Positions 11,901 to 24,317 of a stretch of DNA of 64,000 nt are shown piece after piece. The translations under genes were made by a program, and so were the position numbers. The stretch spans positions 682,001-746,000 of the forward strand of contig NC_037320.1 of assembly GCF_000143535.2 (NCBI RefSeq). The letters run 5' to 3'. The notes beneath the pieces were generated by a model. It was not told the origin of the DNA and searched no databases. It saw only the letters and a list, made by a program, of their open reading frames with translations. Source of the stretch: Botrytis cinerea B05.10 (lineage: Eukaryota; Ascomycota; Leotiomycetes; Helotiales; Sclerotiniaceae). Each line of letters opens with the position of its first letter. Within the stretch, counting starts at the first letter, position 1.

Positions 11901-13122
11901 TGAGGTAAATCGGGGTAAAACTTGCCAATATACCACCCTGCTATACCTTTAAAGGGCAGAGTAACTATTTCATAATATGCTTTAGGTATTATGATGTTCA
12001 TAGGTATAATTATGTAGTATAATTTAAGAATAAAAGAAGCTTATTAATAAGCATAGAATTATTCTATGATTCCTGTTTATGAGTGTTGTGGTATTCATTA
12101 ATACTACCAGGTAATCACTTCATCGAGTTCTTATAGGTTAGGATAGCCGTTCAAAGAGATCAAATACCCTGGATAGGGTACGGGTGCCCATTCCTGTTTG
12201 TACGCTTAATGGGGCTGGCCTTGTAACATTCAGGCTCACATGTGCAACAAAATTCCTTCGAGAAGTGTGATTGAAGGATTCGTAAGAATTTACTCCACTG
12301 TTACTGATGTTCATAGAGTGATATAGGGTGCTTAATGAAAATCAGAGGATCAATGTTATTGCTTTAGTTCTGATTTAAGGGCTTCGCATCATAATAATTC
12401 TTGTAATCATTAAGCTCGAGCTAAAATGATAAGCAGCGCTTGTCTTGTGCCAAGACTTATAGCTTGGAAGCGAATCGCTATATTACATTTCCACTTGCTG
12501 GGACTATCCTTTTGTATATAGTTTTTAGCCCTGCAACAAAATCGCTTTGAAAAATATGATCAATTCACCGGAGTTTTAGTTTGATTTCTCTCAAAACCAT
12601 TAGATTCTAAAATAATAGTGTTTTTCACTACTCTTAACTATAAGAGCAATACTCCTATTAGATATTTGTAGGTATTTTGGAGAGAGTTTCTCCTTTGGAG
12701 ATAATAAGAAGAGAATCACTTTTAGAAGTAATCATTTAATGTAGGATATACCAATCTGAAATAAAATTGCCGCCATCAAACTACCACTGCGAATTAGACT
12801 TTTTACTCGAGCATCAAATCACGACATACTAGCGTAGGTTTACTTGAATTCTAATTGAACTGATCAGAAATCAGAGTATCACACTGCTGATATTCTTGTG
12901 GGGATACCCCCTGTAAGCTGGAGCTTTAGATGTGCAACAGGAGTGATTTTAATGATTGTAACTGGATGACGTTGAAAATTGCATGGTCTTATTTGTGGTG
13001 CTAAAGAAAATGCGCGGATTGGCGTGTGGCGCCGGGATTAATGAGATAGATTCTAACTTTTTTACATGCTGGGTACTATCTAAACCACTAGCCAGGATGA
13101 GACCTTGAACTTGACGTCTTCA
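8973..13122. other. AT-rich gene-poor stretch
   Basis: The 5' flank of the hypothetical gene grades into AT-rich DNA from about 10 kb. Short open frames exist, such as minus-strand 11735-12001, but no domain is recognisable. Small palindromes occur near 12048-12082 (CTTATTAATAAG followed by TAGAATTATTCTA). Related short phrases recur with differences: TGCAACAAAAT near 12245 and 12532, and GCCAGGATGAG near 13092 and 13977. This looks like decayed repetitive DNA around the transposase relic. Confidence 0.5.
10535..10837 (-). CDS. Possible small or orphan coding exon, unknown function
   Basis: A minus-strand frame from ATG 10837 to TAG 10535 would code 101 residues. The first half reads like ordinary protein, mixing charged and aromatic residues (RRIEYGSKMRDGVWPLAY, REKFVHFAEEE); the second half is low complexity. 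The same frame stays open upstream to about 10906 with similar composition (RLGHYGHFVHVEKARLK) but without an ATG before a TGA. It may therefore be the last exon of a gene or a decayed remnant. No family is recognised. Confidence 0.25.
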   Translation of the reverse strand, partial: QMVTHENRRIEYGSKMRDGVWPLAYHSPIYVKENINTLEREKFVHFAEEESPTTSPQSSSHPNTQEKFHHSCVLHPLFLHKVSLPNLILSSQELLSEPTL

Positions 13123-13758
13123 GATATGCAATTCGAGATATTCCTGCAGCAACGGACAATGACTTTAGTATCGATCTGTTTGCTGAATTCGACCGCCTTA
13201 TGCCACCCACTGCGGTACATACACCAGCTCCTAAATCAGAGCTAGACGGATATCTCAAAATGGCTCACATTTCAAGAGTTGAAAGCTCTCTTGAAGATGC
13301 AACTAAATAATGGATCAAGTATCAACATAGCTTCCCAATTCTTTTCCAAATGTGGAAAGATTATTCAGCAATACCCATCTCCACCACCCCTTCCCAGCGT
13401 GTTTCTAGCGCTGCAGGATTGTTAGTCACTAAGCATACAGCTAAGCTTCCTTGTGATACAATTCGATATGTGCTTTGCTTACGCGCTTGGGGTGTGCTTC
13501 CTGAGGAGGAAGCTGAGGAAGATATCAAGTTTGTTGATATTGATCCGAGCGATGATGATAATAACAGTGACGTCGAGATTGAAAGAGTTGTTTTAATCCC
13601 AGGCCCAACTCTCCAGGAGCGCCGCATTGAAGAGGCTAGAATTAAGGAACAAAGAGACAACAGGAGCTATTCATCAGATTCAGGGAAATATGGTAATGGA
13701 AGACTGGAATGCAGCAAATGAAAGGAGATTAAACCGTCGATTTGAGGCTTTGAATTAG
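13123..13758 (+). pseudogene. Degenerate hAT-family transposase fragment (C-terminal dimerisation region)
   Basis: Remnant of a cut-and-paste hAT DNA transposon. Translation from about 13123 gives a continuous frame to an in-frame TAA at 13308-13310. It reopens at once as WIKYQHSFPILFQMWKDY, then AIPISTTPSQRVSSAAG and LPCDTIRYVLCLRAWG. This order matches the hAT dimerisation domain: a linker ending in ELxxYL, then a Trp/His segment, then (S/T)xPSxRVFSxAG, and finally the xLxxWG end. The usual Phe of RVFS is Ser here. The frame ends at 13721, and an acidic tail continues in another frame to about 13758, so a second lesion is likely. No intact N-terminal zinc finger or catalytic region was found, so the element cannot move by itself. 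Terminal inverted repeats were not identified with certainty. Confidence 0.8.
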
Positions 13759-14576
13759 GTTTAAAAAGAGCATCAAAACCGCGGTGCAGAATAAGTAAAT
13801 AGGAAATAGCAAACTTTTACTTCAAACAAAATCTATCTTCCTATGCATATGTGAGCTTCGTGAGCTGTGTGGGCAAGATAAGGCTCATTAAAGGCCAATA
13901 AAGACTTCAAAAGCGTAGAATCTTGTAAATGGTCCTGACCTAGAGACCTTCTACTAGGAGACTTAGAGGGCGCTTGCCAGGATGAGGCCTGTGCATTGTA
14001 TTTCTAGATGTGCAACATATTCATATAGTTCCCTTTCATTGGGTCTAATTGGAAGACGATGGGATGAGCTAACCATAGCTTTAAACCTCTGAAATCCTGT
14101 TTCCCCCCTAGTGACCAGTTTACAGGGCAGGAAGGTTCTTATAGATATAAAGCTTGATTTTCAGATTTGACAATTCTTAGGATATGTAATAACAGAATTA
14201 GAGTTCTCTTCCGAAACCTTTGAGTGGATGATAATAAACGTATTGGAATGATAACCAGTGTGTCCAATTTTCCAGGAAGTTCTCATGCAGTTTTTCAGGC
14301 AAATTTTGAAGATTGTACACTCCCAATATTTTGGACTGGTGGGCTCAAAATGTCACAAGTTTTTCGAAAAGAAAATTTATTTAAAATCTTTTTTTTTTTT
14401 CTAAAAAAAATGATATTATGAAGCTTTTGCTGTAACATCCAGAACGTATGCAGTCCAAACATCTTGAAAATCCAGACTATATGCCCAAACGTCTTAAACA
14501 AGCTGGATTATTGAACACATTGATCACGATATTTTCCAGATTTTTTTCCCATCATCCCAACCATTTTCTTTGAGGA
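13759..14576. other. AT-rich spacer downstream of the hAT relic
   Basis: No gene is recognised. Homopolymer runs occur at 14389-14410. A diverged pair of CCAAACATCTTGAAAA / CCAAACGTCTTAAAC phrases lies at about 14455-14500. The DNA resembles decayed repeat sequence. Confidence 0.5.
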
Positions 14577-15659
14577 CTACTTGATTTCTTTGTAATCTGT
14601 TGTCGGTGGTTTCGCATTGAGTTTCACGCCTATTTTATTTGGTCCAAAAGTTAAAATTTGGAATCTAAATCCTCGAAAGTAAATCCTCGAAAGTAAATCC
14701 TCCAATTGTGTGGCAACGAACTGAGGATTATCTTTCTGGATAAAATGACCACAACCTGGAGCAATAAGAACTTCATTTACTGAGCGGTCAGCACCGGTGA
14801 GATTCAACAGCCCTTCATTATATTTTTGCCATGTACTGCAAATTTGTCAATCCATTGTACCATCCTTAAAAAAATGGGAGAACTTACGGTTGAGTATACT
14901 TCCTATTAATACTCCTGGGAATCTTTAACATCCTCCACATCTCTTCTGCGAAACGGTCAGGGTCATGCCCAACAATCTTCAACCATGGCCCTTTGCCATT
15001 CAACCCCTGGAGTTTTGGAGAGGAAGGGTTGGGTAGAAGTTTCAAGACGTTTCTTCTATCCAATCCTTCGGGACTCTTAACATCAGCGTTGAAGGTCCGC
15101 ACTAATCTAGCGTACGCTTCAATGTATTGCTCCAGCGTACAGTCATCTCCCAAACATCGCTCTCTATAAAATCAGGAGTATGAGGATTTGGCCAGAGATC
15201 CGTAGCTTCGGCATTGCCGATGTTTGAATCAAGGAACAAGAGACCTTCCACAGTGGCTGGATATTTATGAGCGTAGGTTCGAGCGATATGAACACCGATA
15301 CTAGCTGCAACGAGTAAAAGCTTGGGGTTTGTCGGGACGGTGATTTGAATTAGCTCGTGGAGATCGTTAACTGCGTCGTTCAAATCATGACCATATCCAG
15401 GGTCTTTTCCTGGTATGTTGTCGGCTGGATCTTGAGAGGTCGTGGCACCTTGACCGTAGCGATCGTATGTCAAAATGTTTGGCTTTACGGAACTAGTGGA
15501 CTGTTGAAGAAGAGCAATTGTGGGATTCCATGATAGAGAGGGTAGCACAAGACCATTAATGAATACGATGAGTGGAGAATCCGGATTGTTATTTTGGTTC
15601 TCAACAAGCTTGTAAGCAATTGGAGCCTGTGGCTTGGAAGGGAGGATCGCGAAAGACAT
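14577..15659 (-). CDS. Alpha/beta hydrolase, with an internal -1 frameshift
   Basis: Alpha/beta-fold hydrolase of a fungal family; the substrate is unknown. It starts at ATG 15659-15657. The first reading frame shows FINGLVLPSLSW (oxyanion-hole region), YDRYGQGATT, and the nucleophile elbow AASIG with Ser in place of the usual GxSxG context. After about 15150 the homology continues in the next frame (DDCTLEQYIEAYARL, EGLDRRNVLKLLP, IVGHDPDRFAEEMW). The two halves join only if one base is missing from this sequence. A 52-nt intron (14836-14887, GTAAGT donor, TTTGCAG acceptor) restores PTWQKYNEGLLNLT, then APGCGHFIQKDNP with the catalytic His. Exons are 15659-14888 and 14835-14577, together 1031 nt, one short of a multiple of three. 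It is either a recent pseudogene or a base-call error. The last ~25 residues are atypical (see the 14-bp duplication). Confidence 0.75.
14666..14701. repeat. 14-bp tandem duplication inside the hydrolase 3' end
   Basis: The unit CCTCGAAAGTAAAT occurs twice in tandem with a third partial start. Because 14 is not a multiple of 3, the duplication shifts the reading frame. It falls where the hydrolase C-terminus turns from family-like to unusual sequence. Confidence 0.8.
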
Positions 15660-16791
15660 TTTAAATTATTTGTGTCTTTCAAAAGGACGAACGGATGATC
15701 TTTGTGTTATTTTATACATATAGGTCAAAATCGCTCTGCATATTCAGCTCCAAGAAAAGAAGAGGTGAGAAGTGGGGCTCTTCAAGACCTGAGCTTGTCA
15801 GAACAGGTCATCATGTGAGATGACCATAAGATATCATTATTGGGATGCAAGACTTGTTATATTTACATAAATAACAGGGATTTCTGATATCCAACAGTTG
15901 GATTGTCAGATACCAGTGCTTAGAGACACATTTTCTCTGTAGAAAATCGAGTACGATATATTCTTGGATGTGGAATTTCTGGCCTCAAGAAAGTCATTTG
16001 AACCATTGACTACCAACTCGGTAGTAGAATTTTGTGAGAAATTCGCAAGCAGGCCTCGACAACTAATATCGGTGAATACTTTACAGACCAGATGATGCTT
16101 ATCCTAAGAGTTTGACACTGGTCGGCCTAGTCCCACTGACATTATTTGACAAGGTAAGTCATATTTGGACCACTTTGCATTCTGAAGTTTGTCAATTTCC
16201 CTTGCTTTAGAGAATCAATGAGGAAGTTCAGATTCGAAGAAGGACAATAAAACTGCCCGCAACGATGGCCACAAATAGATCTCCTGTTCTGCGGAAAATG
16301 CGACATTGATGAAATCTCTGAAGCGTCCGCCTGGAGATGTTAAATGATCCACTTGGATTACACTGCCATTTGACGAGTCTGCAAGTTGATATGAAGTGGC
16401 GGCTTTGCCAAATATGGTACAAAGGTATGTTTGAGTAGAATGGGAATGTGCGCAACAGAAGGATCTGATGGAGGACGGATGGCATGTCAATAAGCACGTG
16501 ACTGCGCGCAATCGGCCGCGATTATTTCCGTTGTCGCGTCGGCTGAATATCTTCAATTTTGTTTGTAAGTCTTCCTCTCACTTGTCATTGACTGTCGCTA
16601 CCCTATCATCTATTCAAGATAATAACTAGAAATTCACGGGCTGCCATCGCAAAGCTTGATTTCTTGCATGAGAATTTGAATTTCCCTAATTGAGCAATCG
16701 CCACAAAATTGTTCCTACAACTTGTTTTTCGCCTTCACATTCCCAGTTTTGCCTTGTACCTCCAATTGTAATCATCAATCAGACATACAAA
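15660..16791. other. Divergent intergenic region between hydrolase and MUS81
   Basis: About 1.1 kb shared 5' region. Minus-strand frames at 16215-16556 overlap one another and show no domain. No regulatory motif is called with confidence. Confidence 0.5.
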
Positions 16792-18633
16792 ATGCCTCCT
16801 TCAGTTGAATGCGGGAATCCGTTACTGCTCAAGTGGCTTGAAGAATGGGTCGTCGAAGCACAAGAACGGGGATACAAGTCTCTTCCGACCGTCAAAAAAG
16901 CTCGCGATTCAATGAAAGCCTGTCCTATGCGATTTGATCACCCTAGTGAAGCAGTATGCTTGAATGGACTCGGAGAGGGTCTTGCGAAGAGATTGACCGA
17001 TAGTCTTGAGAAATATTGCGATGAGATGGGTATTGCTATGCCTAAGAAGCCGAGGGGCAAAGAAAGAAAATCGGTCGCTGTTGATGACGGTGGAGAATCT
17101 GTGACGCCTTCGCCTTCACCGAAGAAAGCGAGGAAGTCTAAGCCCTATGTTCCGAAATTGAGATCGGGCGCTTATGCTATCATGTTGGCTTTGGGAACAC
17201 AACCACGAAATAGCAGAATAGGAATTACTAAGGAGGAGATTATCGCTTTAGCAGAACCTTTTTGCGATACTTCTTTTACACAGACAAGACCTAGCGAATT
17301 TTTCACGGCATGGAATTCTATGAAGACATTGATCAATAAGGATTTTGTGTACACGAAGAAGAATCCAGCAAGCAGGTATTATCTCACGGATGAGGGATGG
17401 GATCTTGCCGATACCATCAAAGCTAGCGGTGACCCTACATTGGGAAGAGCACATGATTTCCAACCTGTCGCAGCAGGTCCATCCAATACAGCCACAAGAA
17501 ACCGAGACAATGACTCCGATTCTGAACTCGAAGAAATCAACTCTCCATCCCGTCCATCATCTCAATCAAATCCCAACATTCCAGACATACCCAATGGAGA
17601 AACTACGAGCATCCCAACTTTTGAACCCATCATCTTACGCCCCGGTACCTTCACCGTCGAACTCATCCTCGACAACCGCGAAGTAGCCAGCAAGAAAGAC
17701 CGCGATGGAATCCCCAATCAGCTAGCCAGCATGGGCGTTCCCCATTCCGTCCGCGCTCTCCCCCTCGGCGATTTCCTCTGGGTAGCACGTGTCCGCGAAG
17801 ACAAGGCCAAATGGCTCAATCTTGGAGCTTCTAACCTCATCATGCTAGACTACATTATGGAGCGCAAAAGACTCGATGATCTCATTGGATCTATAAAAGA
17901 CGGTCGATACGAAGAGCAAAAATTCCGTCTCAAACGATCCAGTATCACCAACGTCAAATACCTAGTCGAACAAAAGAAGATCGACGCCGACATAATGGAC
18001 AAGTGGGGCGATGGAATCACAACCTCCATTGCCAAAATGATGGTTCAAGATGGGATCCACGTGAAGCAAACTCTCGATCTGGGTGAAAGTCTCAACTACA
18101 TCGAGCGCATGACGAAACTTCTCAAGAAGCAATACGAAGAAAACCCCCTCTACGTCATCCCTACAAAAGTACTATCCGTCAAAAATTACACTCCCTTGAT
18201 GCAACATCTTCGGAAAACACAACCCAATCGAGAATACAACATCACATTCGACGCCTTCGACGCTCTATCCAGCAAATCGCAAAACCTAACTCTCAAAGAC
18301 ATCTTTCTCAAAATGCTCATGCGAACCAGGGGCGTCACAGCCAGCAAGGCCATCGAGATCCAGAAGCGATGGGCTACCCCTCGAGCATTCCTAGAAGCGT
18401 TTGAAAATCTCGACACCGACGAAGGAGCTGAAATCCACGCCAGCGACGCCGCAAAACCCAAACCCAAATCGAAAGGAAAAGGCCCTGCGCTTCTCCTCCT
18501 CGACCCCGAAGAAGCGGGAAAGAAAAGAAGGAGAGAAATGGTTTCAAATGAGATCGGTGCCCTGGTGGGTAACAAGAAGGTACAGGGTGCGTTGAGCGCG
18601 CGCATTGCGGAGGTTTGGGGGGGTGTTGTTTGA
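16792..18633 (+). CDS. MUS81: Crossover-junction endonuclease MUS81
   Basis: Structure-selective nuclease subunit of the Mus81-Eme1/Mms4 complex. It cuts 3' flaps, replication forks and recombination intermediates in the nucleus. The intronless frame gives 613 residues; ATG 16792 follows ACAAA and starts the conserved MPPSxECGNPLLLKWLEEW helix. In order: an N-terminal helix-hairpin-helix region (about 1-80, LNGLGEGLAKRLTDSLEKYC), a basic linker, a winged helix (about 120-220, RSGAYAIMLAL, YYLTDEGWDLA), an acidic linker, then the ERCC4-type nuclease (about 285-440). Metal-binding residues are visible in LILDNRE (Asp294-Glu297), GDFLWVAR and MERKRLDD (Glu357-Asp363). A C-terminal HhH domain (about 510-560) and a basic tail follow. 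The length and all catalytic motifs are normal. Upstream in-frame codons to 16690 have no preferable start. Confidence 0.96.
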   Translation: MPPSVECGNPLLLKWLEEWVVEAQERGYKSLPTVKKARDSMKACPMRFDHPSEAVCLNGLGEGLAKRLTDSLEKYCDEMGIAMPKKPRGKERKSVAVDDGGESVTPSPSPKKARKSKPYVPKLRSGAYAIMLALGTQPRNSRIGITKEEIIALAEPFCDTSFTQTRPSEFFTAWNSMKTLINKDFVYTKKNPASRYYLTDEGWDLADTIKASGDPTLGRAHDFQPVAAGPSNTATRNRDNDSDSELEEINSPSRPSSQSNPNIPDIPNGETTSIPTFEPIILRPGTFTVELILDNREVASKKDRDGIPNQLASMGVPHSVRALPLGDFLWVARVREDKAKWLNLGASNLIMLDYIMERKRLDDLIGSIKDGRYEEQKFRLKRSSITNVKYLVEQKKIDADIMDKWGDGITTSIAKMMVQDGIHVKQTLDLGESLNYIERMTKLLKKQYEENPLYVIPTKVLSVKNYTPLMQHLRKTQPNREYNITFDAFDALSSKSQNLTLKDIFLKMLMRTRGVTASKAIEIQKRWATPRAFLEAFENLDTDEGAEIHASDAAKPKPKSKGKGPALLLLDPEEAGKKRRREMVSNEIGALVGNKKVQGALSARIAEVWGGVV

Positions 18634-19459
18634 GTTGTGTTGAGGTGGGGTGGGAGAGGATCCCCCGGGTATACTTTCCACGCTATGATGGACAGGGAGA
18701 TAGTGACAGAGAATAGAGACAAATGATTAAAGGAAAATATGGGAAACGAAAATGGTGCGGAGGCTCAGGATCGTGCTTGGAGTTAGCTTATCCGTCGCGG
18801 CGCGTTAAGAATAATTGGAATAGGGGAAGAAAGACATGACTAGATGAACTGGGGGAGGGGTGATTGAAGAAAAGAAACTTCACTTACCTGCCCATTTATC
18901 TCACACCTTTCTGAAAAGCTAGGCTTGAGTGTTTTTGCTTTTGTTTTTGGTTATTCGGACTCTATACCGGGATAAGTGGTGTAACCCTTTGAAGTAGATC
19001 GCTTATAGATATCCTTCATTTTCTAGAACATGCTATGTCTGAAAACAGGAATAGAATAAAAGCTCTTCATTAGGCCATTGCATAAAGTGTATAATACCAT
19101 CATTACATTCATATCACGTACATCGAGGAAAAGGTTTTGTCTTTCATGGCTTTTATTTGCATTTAGATATCATCAACTACGTAGCTCGCTTGCTATTTTG
19201 CGCTACAATGCAATGCTATGATTCTTAAGATCTTGAGCCCATATCTAAGATCTCGTTATTCCCATCCAACCAACCATTTATTCATCTTGAATGGGTCCAT
19301 CTTTGACGCCAAAGGAAATACCCAGTTCAGTTCAGTCATAGAACTATCAAATCATCTCTTGATTGACAAATGAGAGAATTAAATTCCCTCAAAGAGACTG
19401 CGCTCTCAGCCGCGAAAGTCTCTTACCTCCTTCATTACTTAGGAATTTGGAAGAGCTCT
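18634..19459. other. Convergent 3' spacer between MUS81 and HMT1
   Basis: About 0.8 kb of AT-leaning DNA between two convergent stop codons. No gene or structured element is recognised. Confidence 0.55.
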
Positions 19460-20792
<1,333 letters not shown>

Positions 20793-22034
20793 GATTATGT
20801 TTGTATTGTGCTTGGAAGGAGCACAAAAGATGATAGAGAAAGAAGAAGAAGAAAGTGTAAAGGTGATGGGAGGGTGTAGAGAAAAGAGAAAAAGGATAAA
20901 ATGTTTGTATTTATTCAAGAGATTTCAAGGTTGATAAAACAACCAAAATGTCTCAATATGCAGGGATTTTTTTCTCACCAAGCGGCCGATATTTTGCCAC
21001 CGCCTTCCTCTTTGAGACATCGGAGATTATTTTTAGGTAGGGCAGAACAACATTTTGAGGAAAAGTTATTGGGGAAAAACACAAGGAATCCAGAATTCTC
21101 CCTAGTGATTTTTCATCGCACAGATTCGCAGGTCTACGATGTATATATATATGTATATGTATATATATATATCATGATCATCACACTCCTTAGCTGCCCA
21201 AGTATATATAGATAGACAGGCATAGGCGGTGGCAGAGATGATAGCAGCGACGGCTTCATCATCGTTGCTTTGGATGAATGCAACATTAAGATTTTGACAT
21301 CGCTATAGCAATCATCTCACATGTCGAGCAGTCGTCTCGTCCACCTCCGAAGCAATAGCTCGAAGACTACGAACAGTTCTGGCTCGGGTTACACTAACTG
21401 AGAGGAGGGCAACGGAAAGTCGGAGCTTAACCTTGTTCTCAATGCTTTCTTCTCTTCCTTCCTCCTTTCCCTTCCCTCGCTCCAACTTATCCTGGGTATA
21501 AAAGATCTCGTAAATCACCAAGACTTCGCGTGATCTCAAATCTAAACGGATGCATCGATCAAGATATGAATCCTTAACCGCTCAGAATTTTCTACATATT
21601 TTTACACCCAACCGTTCTGTAGTTGTGAATATTTCTGTTCGTCAAATCGACGAAAGCGGCTTAGCTTGTTCCGTACCCCACCATCGAATGGTGAAAAAAA
21701 GGGCGAGTTCATTTAGCAAACCACTACGCCAAAACAACACAAATCCATTCTCTCTTTTTGAAAAACCTTCGCAACCTTCCACGCAGCAACACCCAACTCA
21801 ACTCTTCCTTTCCACGTCGCCATCAAAACAAATATTCCAACCAATCCTTTCCATCGAGCACATACTACTATCACGTGTAGCAATTGATGCTTGACCATTT
21901 GCTTTGCGACGACGAGAATTGATTCGGTCTAATTAGGGGGTAGGAGAGGAATATCGCGGGGTAGAGGGGTAAATTTACACTTGGTCGCCTTTATCAATTT
22001 TTAATTCTTCAATTCTTCAAAATTCCCCGTCCCA
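20793..22034. promoter_or_regulatory. Divergent promoter region HMT1 / BRF1
   Basis: About 1.24 kb between two diverging start codons must hold both promoters. It contains a TA-rich microsatellite (21141-21173) and pyrimidine tracts just upstream of BRF1. I cannot assign individual factor sites. Confidence 0.5.
21141..21173. repeat. TA/GTATAT microsatellite
   Basis: Alternating TA run interrupted by ATGTATATGT in the HMT1-BRF1 divergent region. Confidence 0.85.
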
Positions 22035-24317
22035 ATGCCTCCACGACCAAAAGTACCGTTGGCGCGGCCCAATCCTTTGAGGAACATGAAGCCAATCAAA
22101 GCACCTACTGCACTCTCTCGAAAAGCTGCTGTGGGTGCTGCAAGAGGCAAACCAAGACCGGCGTGTCCAAATCCACAATGTACTAAACCTCAAATCGAAG
22201 ATGGTGTATGTCACAACTGTGGTACTGTGGTTGACGATTCAAATATTGTTTCGGAAATTCAATTCGGAGAAAGCAGCAGTGGTGCTGCAATTGTTCAAGG
22301 AAGTCATGTTGGCGCGGATCAAGGTGGTGCCCAAACCATGGGACCTGCCTTTAGAAGAGCTGGCGGTGGTGAAAGTAATAAGGAGAATACTCTTCGCGAA
22401 GGTCAGTGCTGACGAGACCCCTATTTCCTTTGCTTGAAGCTAATATCACGCAGGAAAACGTATCATGCAAGCTTTAGCAAATCAACTAGGAATCTCAGAC
22501 CAAGTTATCGGTGTTGGTCACCAAATTTTCAAACTTGCATCAATGAACAATTTTATTCAAGGTCGAAGAACGGATCTCGTGGCAGCAGTTTGCTTGTATA
22601 GTGCCTGTAGAAAGGAACAGCCATGCAGAGTTATGCTTATTGATTTTGCCGACAAGTCTCAGGTATGTTCGGATTCTTCTCATATCATTCGACATTTTAT
22701 TGACAATCACAGGTTAATGTATTCACACTCGGTAAATATTTCAAAGCTCTCCACAAACAGATTTCATTAGCCACGGATGGCATTTTACCAGTTCTTCCCG
22801 AGGATCTGATTTGGAAATTCGCTTCCAAACTCGAGTTCTACGAACAAACCGAAAAGGTCGCCGATGATGCAATTCGTATGGTTCGAAGAATGAGTCTGGA
22901 TTGGATGGTAATGGGAAGAAGACCTTCTGGTGTCTGTGGTGCTTGTTTAATCCTAGCGGCGCGAATGAATAACTTTCGTCGAACAGTCACCGAAGTGGTC
23001 TATGTCGTCAAAGTCACAACAGCCACTATTCAGAAGCGTTTGGAGGAATTCAAGAGAACACCAAGTAGTGCTCTTACGGTCGAAGAATTTCTCAACAACG
23101 AGTTCTTAGAGTCTGCACACGACCCTCCTTCCTTCTACCAAAAGTCTGAAGCCTACCTCAAAGAAATGGAAGAGACGAAGAAAAAACGCAAGCGAAAGGG
23201 CAAGGGCAAATCCACCGAAGCCGAAGAAGACAATGCGGATGATTCTGAAGAGGAGAACGACGGAATCAATAAGAGACAAAAGTCTACATCTGGAGCTCCT
23301 GTACCACCAGCAGAAGTCAGACGCGATGCCGATGGCTTTGTTGTTCCTGCAATCCCTACCTCCCTAGAGGAAAATATCGATCCACAACTTTTGGACGATG
23401 CCATTGAAGATGAATCAGGTACCTCGTTCAACAAACTTGTTGCTGAGTTTGGTGACGTTGAGCCTGCTGATGCAGAAGCTGCAAAGGAGCTCGAAGAACA
23501 CGCCGGTGCACCCACTAGAGGCCCCGGTCGTCCACGAAATGATGAACCTGCCATCGAAATGCCACAGGAATGGCTCGCGGTAGAAGACGAACTCGAGCAA
23601 CAAATTACAGAAATGGTTTCTGACCCACATACTCAGGAGCATGCAATCAGTTTCGCTATAGCCCAAAAGAAAGCACATATCCACCTTCTCTACGCGGAAG
23701 CCAACCACCCTCAAAAATATGTCAGCATGGATACTCACATCGGAGAAGATGAATTTGCTGATGACGAAGAAGTCATGAATTGCGTATTACCTGATGCTGA
23801 AGTTGCTAAGAAGGAACAAATTTGGCTCAATGCGAATAAAGATTGGCTTCGCAAACAACAACAAAAGGATTTCGAAAAGAGAAAGGCTGCTATGGGACCA
23901 CCAAAGGTTACTAGAGCGAGAAAGAAGAAGCCAAGAATTGGAGAAGGGCAAACCAGTGTAGCTAGTACACCAGCAGAAGCAGCTGTCAACGCAATGAAGG
24001 AAAGAAGTTGGAGTAAGAAGATCAACTATGAAGCTATCAGAGATATTTTCAAGACTGTGGGCACTAGATCTGGACCTGGCAGTGTCGCTACGGGAAGCAA
24101 AGTTACAAGTAGAGATGCATCCACGGCTCCTGGCTCAGTTGCAGGTAGTATTGTTGATGGTGAGGAGGAAATCGTAGAAGAGGTTGATGAGACAAATGAG
24201 CCGACTGGTGACGATTGGAGAGGTGAAGTGAATGGTAATGGTTATGATGAAGACGACTACGATGAAGACGACGCAATGGGTATGGGTGACATTGATGAGG
24301 ATGAGTTGTATGGTTAA
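22035..24317 (+). CDS. BRF1: TFIIIB subunit BRF1
   Basis: TFIIB-related factor of RNA polymerase III. With TBP and Bdp1 it recruits Pol III to tRNA and 5S genes. Exons 22035-22401, 22454-22662 and 22713-24317 (introns of 52 and 50 nt, donors GTCAGT and GTATGT) give 726 residues. An N-terminal zinc ribbon uses Cys44, Cys49, Cys59 and Cys62. Two cyclin folds follow (ALANQLGISDQVIGVGHQIF... and EDLIWKFASKLEFYEQTEKVADDA...GVCGACLILAAR). A Lys-rich linker precedes the C-terminal BRF1 homology block (AAVNAMKERSWSKKINYEAIRDIF), and the tail is strongly acidic (DEDDYDEDDAMGMGDIDEDE). Splice phases restore GKRIMQALAN and KSQVNVFTLGKYFKALHK. Length is ordinary for filamentous fungi. Confidence 0.95.

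Noticed and set aside
12170..12200. Possible hAT terminal inverted repeat (TAGGGTACGGGTGCCC) left of the transposase relic
   Set aside because: The composition fits hAT ends, but I found no matching inverted copy or 8-bp target duplication to the right of the relic.
18186..18722. 178-codon minus-strand frame over the MUS81 3' end
   Set aside because: Antisense shadow of conserved MUS81 coding sequence, with no domain.
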